Origin: Chondrus crispus | Taxonomy: Eukaryota; Rhodophyta; Florideophyceae; Gigartinales; Gigartinaceae | Direction: 5' to 3' | NCBI RefSeq assembly: GCF_000350225.1 | Contig: NW_005178551.1 | Coordinates: 84,162 to 148,161 of the forward strand | Length of the DNA: 64,000 nt | In this document: positions 9,101 to 18,126 of the stretch, piece by piece | Layout of the letters: each line of letters opens with the position of its first letter | Numbering within the stretch: the first letter of the stretch is position 1 | Made by a program: the position numbers and the translations under genes | The notes under the pieces: generated by a model | Told to the model about the DNA's origin: nothing | Seen by the model: only the letters and a program-made list of their open reading frames with translations | Database searches by the model: none

Positions 9101-11400
9101 CATCCACTCTGAAGAAGATAGACGGAACACTTGTGCAATGCTGGGATCTGGCTGGACAGTCACAATATGTGATGGCACATGCCTTGTTCGTTAAAAATGG
9201 GAGCTTGTTTGTGTTTGTAGTTAATTTGAAGAATCTATGGAACATTTCAACTCGAGTCGAAGAAGTGAGGGAATTATGTCGGTGGATGCAACTTGTACAT
9301 GCACTGGTACCGGATTCCGAATCTGTGCGACCGATTATTGTTGGTACATACAAGGATAGTTGCGGGGACTTGGGGGAGGCTGAGAAGGTTCTACGTGAGG
9401 GCTTGCTGGACGAAGTTGGGGAAGCAGTGTATGACACATGGGTGCGTGACAAACCTGAAGCAGAGAACGGCGAAGGTCGCGCCATTCCTTTCATCGCTGT
9501 GGAAAACAGAACTGCTAAGGAAGATCCTGGAGAGTCTGGCATAGAAGAACTAGAAAAATTAATCAAACGGTTGTCGGACGATATCGTGGCTTCACGACTG
9601 GAAATACCACTTCGGTGGATAGCTTTCGTGGAAGAAGTAGAACGGAAGAGTGCTGAAATGAATGCTGAAAGGATGAGCACCGTTGTTTGGAACACACAAG
9701 AGATATTCAAATGTGCAGATGGGTTTCCAGCCTTTAGTACAAAAAAGGAAGAGCGACATGAAGAGGCCTTACGAGCACTGAAATATTTTAGCAAGCTTGG
9801 GAGATGTGTTTTATTTGATATGCCAAAGGAGGGAGTATATTTGTTCCCACGTCCTGCTGCCATGCTTGATTTCGTACGGCGCGTGACTGGACCCGAAGAA
9901 AAAGTGCGCAGAAGTCTGCCTAAAAAACACGCACTATCCTTACGTGACGGTCTGTTGACAAAGGAAGGTCTGAAGAAATTGTGGGACGAACACTCGCAGG
10001 AAATTTGCGATATGATGCTCGATGCCTTATGCAGCGTTGATATACTCATGCGAGTGCAATTCGCTGATGGCACCTCAGGAACTTCGGAAGACTTGATTGC
10101 GATCCCAGCACTGTTGAAGGAAGCTGACGACTGGCAGGACTGTACGAGCCGACCTAACGAGTCGGAGGTACGGTTAGTTACTGAATTTGTGGACGCATTT
10201 CCCCACGGTCTGATGGGTTGCCTAATCAGCCATCTCCACAAAAAGGTAGGAAGGGTTAGGCCAAAGGTGGGGTTCGTGGGTGCAAATGCTGCGGATTGGG
10301 AAGCGAAAATTGAGTTAAAAGAATCTGGACGAGTTGTGTTTTTATTCGTGAGTCAGCAACGACGTATAGAATGGAAAGTGTATGCGCAAGACCCTTTGAG
10401 TGTTGCACGGAGTTGTGTGACGGAGGTGGAGGAGCTTTCACGCATGTCACTCAGTGGCAAGAAGTTTCCTATGAAGCACTTTCTGCGGACGAAGTGCCGC
10501 TCAAATAAAAACAAGTGCGGAGGAGAGTGGACGGCTAAGTTTGAGATGCCCGGAGATTGGGTCGAGAACGCTACAAAGGCGAGGTTGCCGTACCTCGAAG
10601 GCGAATGTCCTGCCCCATGTGGCGAGTCATGGAGGCTTTTAGACCTGATGCCAGATATAGAGAAATATTATGGGCGAGCTGATCCTAAGGCATTGAAGGC
10701 ATTGGCCGTCATTCCACGGAGTTCTAAAGAGGTTGGGATGAAGGCCGTGGATGTATTCATAAGCCATGCGGGAGTACAGAAAGGAAAGGGAGGTGACAAG
10801 TTATATTTTGCCCGACCGCTGTACAACGATCTCTGCAGCCGGGGAATGTGTTGTTTTTTGGACAAATTTAGTCTGAGGCCGGGAGATGATGCTAGGCCTA
10901 AGATGACATCGGCCATGGAAACTGCGGATATAGGAGTTTTCATCCTTTCGCCAGAGTTTGCATGTCGGCGGTGGACCATGAAGGAGCTGGAATGCTTCCA
11001 AGCGAGGAAACGAAAAGCCTCTGAAACAGAAAAGCCGAAGGAATCTGTTCCCGTACTGCCCATACTGATACCTGTCTTCTACCGTTTGAGCTTGCAAGAG
11101 TGCCGGAGGTTTGACCCAGAGAAATATTCGAAATTGTTTCGCGACGAAGGTTTCTATGATGAAGCGCGACAGCGAAAAATGAGTACAGCAACAGTCACGG
11201 CGCTGTTGAAGGAATTGTCCTGGACTACCGGGATCGAAAATGACGTTGGAGCGTCAAATGACATTGGTGACCCGTTTGCACCTCTCGCACGTAAATCCCT
11301 CGTGGAGATAGTTGCGATGGCCATTCAAGACAACTATGATAAAATCCAAGCGAATCGAATCGAGCTCCAACTCAACTCATCAACATGGAAGCCGACGTGA
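6109..11400 (+). CDS. NB-ARC / Sel1-TPR-like / Roc-COR / TIR signalling protein
   Basis: A predicted intracellular STAND-type receptor of 1763 residues with no intron. ATG 6109 is chosen because the protein-like sequence (MEPLSLLTPIGLVG) starts there. Domains in order: N-terminal helical region (1-120) resembling amphipathic N-termini of fungal STAND/HeLo-type proteins; NB-ARC with Walker A GPGGVGKT (about 196), Walker B CLFIFDDVW (about 279), GLPIAL (about 378) and an MHD-like LHDL (about 523); Sel1/TPR-like repeats (about 663-777); a Roc GTPase with P-loop GGGARGKTS (about 846), DLAGQ (about 1013) and TYKD (about 1081); COR (about 1165-1365); a Cys-rich linker; and a C-terminal TIR starting DVFISHAG (about 1547), with the putative catalytic Glu in WTMKEL (about 1626). 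An insert of about 120 residues of low complexity splits Roc between P-loop and switch II. All nucleotide-binding motifs look intact. The role in immunity or cell death is inferred from the domains only. Confidence 0.9.
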   Translation: MEPLSLLTPIGLVGNIIGAIRYITSRRQAYKPFRSLDPELLEDYIKLSELMTLVKNLPIDDLQTSRRHQVQIEIDEVSMYLSTLAKDLEHEKENPKRILNVFRSDTQIRNILRERKTKAKELLASMDKIGTELSNNTGAVSDVFIPSFAVIRNPPSVYIDLDSDHGRDAPDTVEMRLKAAVLSNESTPLMGTTVLGPGGVGKTCALRAIAHDKDVVQRFPDGIHFFSLGMDAGVWELKQKLCNAVKVSGGRKAADNLSNEDELDVVLAGVKIWFANRSCLFIFDDVWANISIDSSIHQKLSGLAGTAVSDGVPMSRVLYSTRDANLRYLGEPVEFSPRERRGEVAREMLIHASGAKASEVEHPTSRDAFDKVLDLCGGLPIALNVAGVSIRHRRGKRVGDVPELWTAYMKEIEDRGEIKESGVVGRREPKYGYGSLYGALRTALQILDSDAHAGRVSFQKMYAALCATEKQDVISLKVLVDLWEAADDKVAEEYAKEMDRVGLVSIECKTTLTRPSQILGIRLHDLAHDFVRQEAERMKISFWDHRWQQKPWPSRSEAVPLLLRKRDPVHRLVHSAIPKSYNTLTHTFSVISQRHRDAQIFSTDFRADGLKDFTTTMINTMNDHGSEVAEYLRNAILFVLENNFPYDRVLVSNTLNNISVMYFTEPSPSFSGPQLRKQGRELLQRAIDISKQCDKARANLALLLWRGHDIRNDGAEISRAIKLLEEAISICPLPRYKFLLARVLMSAESGVFCDWVRAKALLTEAVRDDLYKPAVKLLADMPTHGHEEVPLDVSGATRLRSRAQQHSKDITDMLQRVDFQDSREYVEKKLKEAKAKQSQIFLMVLGGGARGKTSLVRSLRGLPFVSEYNQTELAALSRIQVLLGSRNMSEEDGDELAFSQDSLNAILSRQATSSPVTVIRNPSVKAQTATVEKTNQDPALSILHAYSKSGHATINDQRTPQRTTSSINLAPQIGNTFQPPKTTIDPHLARVRNYLENSSTLKKIDGTLVQCWDLAGQSQYVMAHALFVKNGSLFVFVVNLKNLWNISTRVEEVRELCRWMQLVHALVPDSESVRPIIVGTYKDSCGDLGEAEKVLREGLLDEVGEAVYDTWVRDKPEAENGEGRAIPFIAVENRTAKEDPGESGIEELEKLIKRLSDDIVASRLEIPLRWIAFVEEVERKSAEMNAERMSTVVWNTQEIFKCADGFPAFSTKKEERHEEALRALKYFSKLGRCVLFDMPKEGVYLFPRPAAMLDFVRRVTGPEEKVRRSLPKKHALSLRDGLLTKEGLKKLWDEHSQEICDMMLDALCSVDILMRVQFADGTSGTSEDLIAIPALLKEADDWQDCTSRPNESEVRLVTEFVDAFPHGLMGCLISHLHKKVGRVRPKVGFVGANAADWEAKIELKESGRVVFLFVSQQRRIEWKVYAQDPLSVARSCVTEVEELSRMSLSGKKFPMKHFLRTKCRSNKNKCGGEWTAKFEMPGDWVENATKARLPYLEGECPAPCGESWRLLDLMPDIEKYYGRADPKALKALAVIPRSSKEVGMKAVDVFISHAGVQKGKGGDKLYFARPLYNDLCSRGMCCFLDKFSLRPGDDARPKMTSAMETADIGVFILSPEFACRRWTMKELECFQARKRKASETEKPKESVPVLPILIPVFYRLSLQECRRFDPEKYSKLFRDEGFYDEARQRKMSTATVTALLKELSWTTGIENDVGASNDIGDPFAPLARKSLVEIVAMAIQDNYDKIQANRIELQLNSSTWKPT

Positions 11401-11912
11401 CATAACAATCAGGGTGGAAAGTCCATCTAAGAGCCGCAACACAGAGAGCCCCTAATGCATGACGGTGAAAAAAAAGTCATGGACCGTGAGAGCTTGTATC
11501 TTTTCAGGTAACAAGAAACAAATTTTATTCAGGCACACAGACTGACGTTAAATGCTTTCGGGATTGCTGTGAGATACAACGGAGGACATGACTGGCTCCG
11601 GTTGAGGCTTCATTGGTTCCTCCACCGTTCTATTTTTCTACTTTTCTCGCCTTGTAGTTCACCAAGTTGGACACAGTAGTCCACAGCGAGCCTCAGCCGA
11701 GATTGAAAGCCTCAGCCGAGATTGAAAGCCGTACGATCCGATCTCATTCGACTGTAGCTCACTCCCATGGTTCCTTGGCGGCACTGCGTGGAACTTCTCA
11801 AGCTACCTTCCCAAGTAGCGAAAGCACTCACGTTCAACATTCTCATGACATTAATGTTGACATGATTGATCTTTCGAGAGGCTTGGATATTGCCTTTGTT
11901 CAAACTCCGCTT
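11401..11912. other. Intergenic tail-to-tail region
   Basis: It lies between two convergent genes and should hold both 3' ends. A minus-strand AATAAA near 11524-11529 could serve the AIF-like gene. A short tandem repeat is listed separately. No further gene is seen. Confidence 0.5.
11690..11727. repeat. Two tandem 19-bp units
   Basis: GCCTCAGCCGAGATTGAAA occurs twice without interruption. It lies in the non-coding region downstream of the AIF-like gene. Confidence 0.9.
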
Positions 11913-13691
11913 TCACTTGGTGTTGGTCCGTATCGTCGTCCGATGGGAGGATTCCTCTAGATTAACCAAGCCAGCCAGCGTATTTTGAGACAGACCAGAA
12001 ACGCTTGTTTTGGCAGATATTAACGCCCGTGCTCTGCGCAGAGACCCTGAGCCTTTCTTCGGATTCCATAGCACAGCCCCAACAATCTCAAAATTCTTCA
12101 CAAAATAAACCACACCAGAAGTGTAACTGTTTGCGGAAGGGGCGCCGTTCACTGGTGCAGATGACAGGTTCCATACCGCAAGGGTCTCCAACGTGGAGTC
12201 AACGAGTCCTACTGCCGTAAACGAAACTCCGATGTTTGTCAAATCACTCCAAAACATTGACTGAAGGCCATATCTGGCCTTCTGTCCCATCATATTCTTC
12301 CCGGCTATTCGCCCACTTACAACGGCATGATCCCAGTGTTCCACTCGCCTACGACCGAGGCCTCTGTCGTGAAATGATGCAACGTCACCAGCTGCGAAGA
12401 CATCAGGTTCTACCATCATGAAGTCGTTTACGCGAATTCCTCCGAGCCTATCATCCACCTCCAAGTCGGCGTCCATGGCTAGGCTGACGTCAGGATCAAT
12501 CCCAACCGCTACGATGATCTTATTGCCTTCAACATGATCGGCGTCAGGGCTAACGATATCAAGAGTGACGACATCTGCTGTGCCTGGCTTCTTTGACGCA
12601 CCAGTCACGATTGCACTTCGAATGACATTAACGCCAACTTCTGAAAGTCGACGAGCAAGATACTCACAAACGTATCTCGGCAATACTTTGTACAAAACAC
12701 CCGCCTCCGCAACGACTAGAGATACTTTCTGGCTCGTCGAAGCCAGGGCTATTGCCAGTTCCGTCCCCAAGAAGCCTCCGCCGATAACCACAGCGCCCAA
12801 ATCCTTCTTTTTGAGACCCTGTTGTAACCGCTTGTAGTCTTCCAAAGTCCTGAAGACGCTAACATTCTCCGCAAGATCCGGTGATGCTAGGGCAGCCGAG
12901 ATGTATCCCGGGGACTTTGGCGATCCCCCTGTAGCCAGCAAGAGCTTGTCATAGTGAAGGCTCGAACTATCGGACAAGGTGAGACGCTTCTCATCAACGT
13001 CTAAGAAGGACACGCGCTTTCCGCGAATAATTGACACCTTGCCTTGAGGCTGTGCCTTGTAGGCGTATTCAACGGCATCCTTTGACGCTTGTTCCGATCG
13101 AAACAATTCCTTTTTGTCATCATCCCAGAGCTCTTTCGATAGCACAGTGCGATTATACGGATAATGCTCTTCATCCGTAATAAGCAGGATATCCTTCGCG
13201 ACTGACGGATCGATCTCAAGCATTGATTCTATTGCTGCCCAGGCGGCTGTTCCGCCCCCACAAATGACGTACCTCTTACAACACGGCCCAGAAATCGCAG
13301 TTGTATCGAAGTCCTCAAAAATGCTACTGGGCGGCGTTCGAGGTTTCTTTTTCTTTGAGGGCTGCGGTTTTGATTCTTTGTTCGATGCCGTTGTGGTGAC
13401 GTTGGCCGCCACCGCCTCCGCAGATATGGTATAGTAGCGATCTAAGATCGCTCTAGCTCTGGTCTCCTCCCCCGGATCAACCCTGACATGCGCTTGACGA
13501 GGTGCTGTCTGCGCAACGATTTTCCCGTCAGCGAGGACCTTCTTGGCTCGGGCGACGAGGTCTGCGATTTTTTGCTTGTCCGTAGCACTTGCTGGGTCTT
13601 TGATCGGTTCTGCTCGTGTGACGTAGGCATTGGTAGAGACCGCGGCTAGCGCTGCGCCCAGCAGTCCACGCCCGGGCCCCCACATCGCCAC
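11913..13691 (-). CDS. AIF: Apoptosis-inducing-factor-like FAD/NAD(P)H oxidoreductase
   Basis: A 592-residue flavoprotein of the AIF family. AIF proteins act in the mitochondrial intermembrane space as NADH oxidoreductases and can move to the nucleus in cell death. The N-terminus (1-27) is hydrophobic and basic, as expected for mitochondrial import. A lysine-rich KPQPSKKKKPRTP segment (108-120) resembles a nuclear localisation signal. FAD binding starts with YVICGGGTAAWAA (141-153), NAD binding is at VVIGGGFLGTELA (301-313), and the second FAD motif is VFAAGDVASF (431-440). The stretch EHWDHAVVSGRIAGKNM (451-467), followed by SMFWSDL, is characteristic of AIF rather than of other disulfide-reductase-fold enzymes. 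The frame is uninterrupted and intronless. Its function is inferred from family membership. Confidence 0.9.
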   Translation of the reverse strand: MAMWGPGRGLLGAALAAVSTNAYVTRAEPIKDPASATDKQKIADLVARAKKVLADGKIVAQTAPRQAHVRVDPGEETRARAILDRYYTISAEAVAANVTTTASNKESKPQPSKKKKPRTPPSSIFEDFDTTAISGPCCKRYVICGGGTAAWAAIESMLEIDPSVAKDILLITDEEHYPYNRTVLSKELWDDDKKELFRSEQASKDAVEYAYKAQPQGKVSIIRGKRVSFLDVDEKRLTLSDSSSLHYDKLLLATGGSPKSPGYISAALASPDLAENVSVFRTLEDYKRLQQGLKKKDLGAVVIGGGFLGTELAIALASTSQKVSLVVAEAGVLYKVLPRYVCEYLARRLSEVGVNVIRSAIVTGASKKPGTADVVTLDIVSPDADHVEGNKIIVAVGIDPDVSLAMDADLEVDDRLGGIRVNDFMMVEPDVFAAGDVASFHDRGLGRRRVEHWDHAVVSGRIAGKNMMGQKARYGLQSMFWSDLTNIGVSFTAVGLVDSTLETLAVWNLSSAPVNGAPSANSYTSGVVYFVKNFEIVGAVLWNPKKGSGSLRRARALISAKTSVSGLSQNTLAGLVNLEESSHRTTIRTNTK

Positions 13692-14439
13692 AGCTCTTGT
13701 GCCCGAGATGTCCCGTAGGTATAGCCCCCGTCAGCAAGCGACAGCGTGTTGTCACAGATGGCGAGCTATTGACTCTGAGGTCCAACCCCTGGATCCAGAG
13801 AGATGACACACTCAGAGGAATGGAGGCATGGGGGCTGCGATTCAGTACCCAAGTGTAAGGTGTGCATGGAGCAGTTTTGATGATCACGGATCTGGGACAA
13901 AGTATGATCACAGGTAGACTGGAATTTGATGGTGTGGCTTAAGAAATGGCATGGCAATCGAGATTCATCGGAGATTCTGCGAAAATTCATTCGTCATTGG
14001 GGAACACATGCCCGGCAAGCAACAGCATACCCCGTAGATACACTTCACACGGAGAAGCACTCAGGTGAGCTCATCTGAATTCATATCTGCAGGCCTGAAC
14101 GTCGATTGCGCCGACTGCCCGCGATTGCCGTACTTGCGCTACACAGCCTGAGAAGACCTGCTACCAACGGCACATACGCAATGATCCATGGAGAAGGGCA
14201 TGTACTGGCCAGCTTTGCAAGGAAGAGCAAGGTGCCCCATCAAACTACCCAAACGCCCGGCCGAGGGAACGGAGGCAAGGAAACGGAAGAGCCTCAGAGT
14301 AGAACAACAACCTATTGAAAAGGAGCAAAACGAAGCACTCACTGAAAAAGAGAGAGCCCTTGCTAATACTCTTACTATTGCAGAGGAAGTAACATGCCGG
14401 CTGCGCCTCATCTGGGGAACAACCTACATCCGAAACGTT
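13692..14439. other. Intergenic region, promoter side of the AIF-like gene
   Basis: About 750 bp between the start of the AIF-like gene and the stop of the DAHP synthase gene. It must carry the AIF promoter and the DAHP synthase 3' end. No convincing TATA box, RNA gene or protein-coding frame was seen. The open frames here have no recognisable motif. Confidence 0.4.
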
Positions 14440-15937
14440 CTACCTATGTGACTGCTTTCGCCTAGCTTCTTTGGCAATCTTCCGAAGCCGATGCCCAACT
14501 TCAAACGCCATTTCAATGGACTGCGTCCCGTTGAGTCTCGGATCACAAGTGCTCTTGAAGTTTTCCATTAACCTCTCCTCGGTGATTTCGTTCACATCTC
14601 CCCCGAGGCATTCAGTGACATGCTCCTCGCCAGTCATCTCCAAATGCACGCCCCCGGGTACGGTTCCCTCCGCTTCGTGGGCCGCGAAGAAGGCGTCAAC
14701 CTCGGCAAGGATTTTCTCAAACGGCCTCGTCTTGATTCCATTGCCAACCTTGATTGTATTTCCATGCATCGGGTCAATGCTCCACACGACATACCGCCCT
14801 TCCCTCTTGACGGCGCGCAAAAGCTGTGGGAGGCCGTCGGCAATGCGGTCACACCCCATGCGCACGATGAGCATGATCTTGCCTTCTTCATTACGTGGGT
14901 TCAAGGTGTCGATCAAGCTTAGCAGTTCCGAAGGCTCCATCGTCGGACCGACCTTAACGCCAATGGCGTTCTGGACGCCTCGAAGGAACTCGACATGCGC
15001 TCCGTCAAGCTGCCTGGTTCTCTCTCCTACCCACAACATATGGGCCGAGGAGTTGTACCACAAGGTCTCACCCGTCTCCGGGTCCTCGTACGGGCGCGTA
15101 AGGGCCGACTCGTAGGAGAGAAGCAGGGCTTCATGCGAGGAGTAAAATTCGGGCTCGCGCAGGTTTTGAAGGCCCTCAGTAGAAGACGTGACATCCAAGC
15201 CACAGGCAGTGAGGAAGTTTAAGGCGTCTTCAATTTGTTCGACGAAGGCGGCGTACTTCTCCGGCGCGAGGCGGTCGATGAGGCGGACCCAATCCAGCAT
15301 AGTCTCACTGGACTTGGCCAGGGCGCGCAGCATGTTAAGCGACGCGGCCGACTGCGAGTACGCCCTCAGAAGCCTTTCCGGATCGGGGGTACGCGCCTCC
15401 AGCGTGGACTCTGGCGAATTGACGATATCGCCCCTGAAGACGGGGATCTCCCCATTGGGCGTGCTCTCCATCGGGCTAGACCTGGGCTTTGCAAACTGGC
15501 CCGCAACACGGCCGATCTTACAGATCGGCAGGCCGGACAGGTACGAGATGGCGATGACCTGAGCCACCAAGACGCGGAACGTGGCCTCGATGGCGGAGGC
15601 CGAGAAGTGGTCGAACGACTCTGCGCAGTCGCCGCCCTGCAGCACGAACGCCGTGCCGCGCGCCGCCTTGCCCAGGGCCTTCCGCAGACGGCGGATCTCC
15701 CCCGGGAACACCAGCGGCGGGTTCTGCGCCAGACGCGCCTCCACACGCGCAAGCGACGCTGCGTCCGGGTAGTCCGGCTGCTGCAGGATCGGGAAGGTGC
15801 GCCACGAGTGCGGCGTCCACAGCTCGCGTGTCGCTGGCGGCGACGGCGAGCGTGAGGACGGGGTCTGCAGCGTGCTCCGGATGCTCGCCAGTCGCGGGGC
15901 GTGCCGGGCGCGGAGAGCGTAAGCACGCGGCAGGCAG
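14440..15937 (-). CDS. Class II (plant-type) DAHP synthase, 5' end in the gap
   Basis: 3-deoxy-D-arabino-heptulosonate-7-phosphate synthase condenses phosphoenolpyruvate with erythrose 4-phosphate, the first step of the shikimate pathway, in the plastid of algae and plants. The frame stays open into the assembly gap. The conserved start of the enzyme is visible as WTPHSWRTFPILQQPDYPD (about 15756-15812). Then come PPLVFPGEI, LQGGDCAESFD, GRVAGQFAKPRS, WVGERTRQLDGAH, GVKVGPTM, VWSIDPMHGNT and GGVHLEMTGEEHVTECLGG, all typical class II motifs with metal and substrate ligands. Upstream of it the frame is rich in Arg, Ser and Ala (RLASIRSTLQTPSSRSPSPP), consistent with a plastid transit peptide. 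The true start codon is therefore missing. The GTG at 15744 is internal and not the start. Confidence 0.93.
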
Positions 15938-16642
15938 NNNNNNNNNNNNNNNNNNNNNNNNNNNNNNNNNNNNNNNNNNNNNNNNNNNNNNNNNNNNNNN
16001 NNNNNNNNNNNNNNNNNNNNNNNNNNNNNNNNNNNNNNNNNNNNNNNNNNNNNNNNNNNNNNNNNNNNNNNNNNNNNNNNNNNNNNNNNNNNNNNNNNNN
16101 NNNNNNNNNNNNNNNNNNNNNNNNNNNNNNNNNNNNNNNNNNNNNNNNNNNNNNNNNNNNNNNNNNNNNNNNNNNNNNNNNNNNNNNNNNNNNNNNNNNN
16201 NNNNNNNNNNNNNNNNNNNNNNNNNNNNNNNNNNNNNNNNNNNNNNNNNNNNNNNNNNNNNNNNNNNNNNNNNNNNNNNNNNNNNNNNNNNNNNNNNNNN
16301 NNNNNNNNNNNNNNNNNNNNNNNNNNNNNNNNNNNNNNNNNNNNNNNNNNNNNNNNNNNNNNNNNNNNNNNNNNNNNNNNNNNNNNNNNNNNNNNNNNNN
16401 NNNNNNNNNNNNNNNNNNNNNNNNNNNNNNNNNNNNNNNNNNNNNNNNNNNNNNNNNNNNNNNNNNNNNNNNNNNNNNNNNNNNNNNNNNNNNNNNNNNN
16501 NNNNNNNNNNNNNNNNNNNNNNNNNNNNNNNNNNNNNNNNNNNNNNNNNNNNNNNNNNNNNNNNNNNNNNNNNNNNNNNNNNNNNNNNNNNNNNNNNNNN
16601 NNNNNNNNNNNNNNNNNNNNNNNNNNNNNNNNNNNNNNNNNN
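15938..16642. other. Assembly gap
   Basis: 705 undetermined bases. It probably hides the start codon and promoter of the DAHP synthase gene. Confidence 1.
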
Positions 16643-17399
16643 AGTCCTGACGCTGGCCCCCCCTCCTCTTTCCTTATCGCAGATGCCCCTTGTTACAACT
16701 CTGCATCGCCCAACCTTTTCCTATACACCAGACCAAAGACCGACCAGTTGACCTGTTCTTAGTACAAATCGCTTTTCAGTAATGAATGCCTGCGTATCTC
16801 CACTCCCGCGCACAAATTAGTGCTCCCGAAACAAACCGAACGAATCGCATACCAATACCATCCCTCCGGACCGGCAGTGAGATGGGTCCGGCTCAAAGGA
16901 AGGATTGTTTTATGTCTGGATTGATCCGTCGTCGTCCCGGGCTCTGACATGTATTAGTGTCAGTGACACTATTTACGTGGTGACACTAATTTAGCGCTGA
17001 CACTAAATACCGTCCCCGGTGTAGCGCCCGGCGGCGCGCACCTCGGCTCGCGCCCTGGAACGGCGCAGCCGTTCGCGGACGGCCGTCACGCGCTGGCGCT
17101 GAGTCGCAAACCCCCTGCCTCTGACATGGCGGGCACCGCTGCTCCCCTCCGCAGGCCTCCTGCCCTGCCGCATCGGGAGGCCCTGCTCGGGGGAGGAGCG
17201 GCTCGCTTGGAGTCTCACGCTCTGTAGAGCCCGTCTGGAAACAGCAGTGACGGGATAATAGTATGGGGCAGCGCACGGTGACCAGGCGGGTGCCGTGACT
17301 CGTACCATGTCACACAAAGAGTCGCAAAAAAAGCGGGTTTCATTTACTGATGACCACAGGGCATCTTCTCGCGGCAGCCTTTCCGCCAGCGCTCTGTCT
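16643..17399. other. Intergenic region with clustered inverted hexamers
   Basis: No gene is recognised. At 16954-17004 GTGTCA or its complement TGACAC occurs four times, beginning with the palindrome TTAGTGTCAGTGACACTA. This looks like abutting remains of short transposon ends flanked by TA. The GC-rich frames at 17000-17280 show no domain. Confidence 0.4.
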
Positions 17400-17979
17400 T
17401 CACTCCTCCTTGTCTGCAGCTTTGGTGTCGGCGTCCTTCTTCGCTGGGTCGATCTTGTGCGTGAAGGCCCATGCGACGCCGTATGGGTCGACGACCTGTC
17501 CGAGGCGCTGGCCGTAGAACTTGTCCTCGGGCTCGAGGATGACGGTTGCGCCGGCCTCGCGCATCCGCTCGATGCAGCCATCTGCGTTGGCGAGGCCGAT
17601 GGGGAGCGAGATATAGACGTAGGACGAGCCCTTTGCGGGGGCGTCACCCTCGCCCCCGGACTGGCCGTCGATGACGGGCGCGACCATGTGCATCTTAGGA
17701 TTAGTGGTCCTCGACGCCGATCATCATGCCGTACGAGGTCTTGAGCACGGCTTGCAGCACGCGGCCGTCCGCGTCGTCGTACCGGCTCACCACCTTGGCG
17801 TCCAGGGCTCCCTCGTACCACTTGAGTGCGGCGGGCGCGTCCTTAACGACGACCGTGTGCAACACGACGGGGTACTCTAAATCGGGCGTCTGGACGATGG
17901 TCTTGTGGCCGTCCGGGTGGCCCGCGCGCGGTGCGGCAGGCGCGGCCCGCGCGACGGCGTTCTCTTCAGTAGCGGGCAT
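17400..17979 (-). pseudogene. VOC-fold (PhnB/glyoxalase-like) protein with one frameshift
   Basis: A member of the vicinal-oxygen-chelate fold, PhnB-like group. These are small metal-binding proteins, several of them lyases or dioxygenases; the substrate cannot be told. ATG is at 17977-17979. The first part holds VVLHTVVVKDAPAALKWYEGAL and DGRVLQAVLKTSYGMMIGVEDH. The second part resumes with MHMVAPVIDG, then SSYVYISLPIGLANADGCIERM, EDKFYGQRLGQVVDPYGVAWAF and a Lys/Asp-rich tail. One extra T near 17702 separates them, and skipping it gives the family-typical DHNPKMHMV. The rest is perfectly preserved, so this is either a recent mutation or a sequencing error. No splice sites explain it. If the base is an error, the gene is intact at about 193 codons. 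Confidence 0.75.
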
Positions 17980-17986
17980 GGCGCGT

Positions 17987-18126
17987 GGGTGTGGCGGCAG
18001 GGAGGGTGTGGCGGCAGGGAGGGTGTGGCAGCAGGGAGGGTGTGGCAGCAGGGAGGGTGTGGCAGCAGGGAGGGTGTGGCAGCAGGGAGGGTGGAGCACG
18101 TCGGGGAGGGTGGAGCACGTCAGGGA
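17987..18126. repeat. Minisatellite directly upstream of the VOC gene
   Basis: Six tandem copies of a 17-bp unit GGGTGTGGCRGCAGGGA (17987-18088) are followed by two 19-bp units containing GGAGCACGTC (18089-18126). On the coding strand of the VOC gene this is a pyrimidine-rich tract beginning 8 bp before the ATG, so it probably lies in the 5' untranslated region or core promoter. Confidence 0.9.

Noticed and set aside
15744-15744. GTG as start of the DAHP synthase
   Set aside because: Conserved family sequence continues upstream in frame to the gap.
17003-17821. A 272-codon minus-strand frame
   Set aside because: Arg-rich shadow of the VOC gene region in another frame, without motifs.
17987-18126. 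CRISPR array
   Set aside because: The repeats are directly tandem with no spacers, in a eukaryotic promoter.
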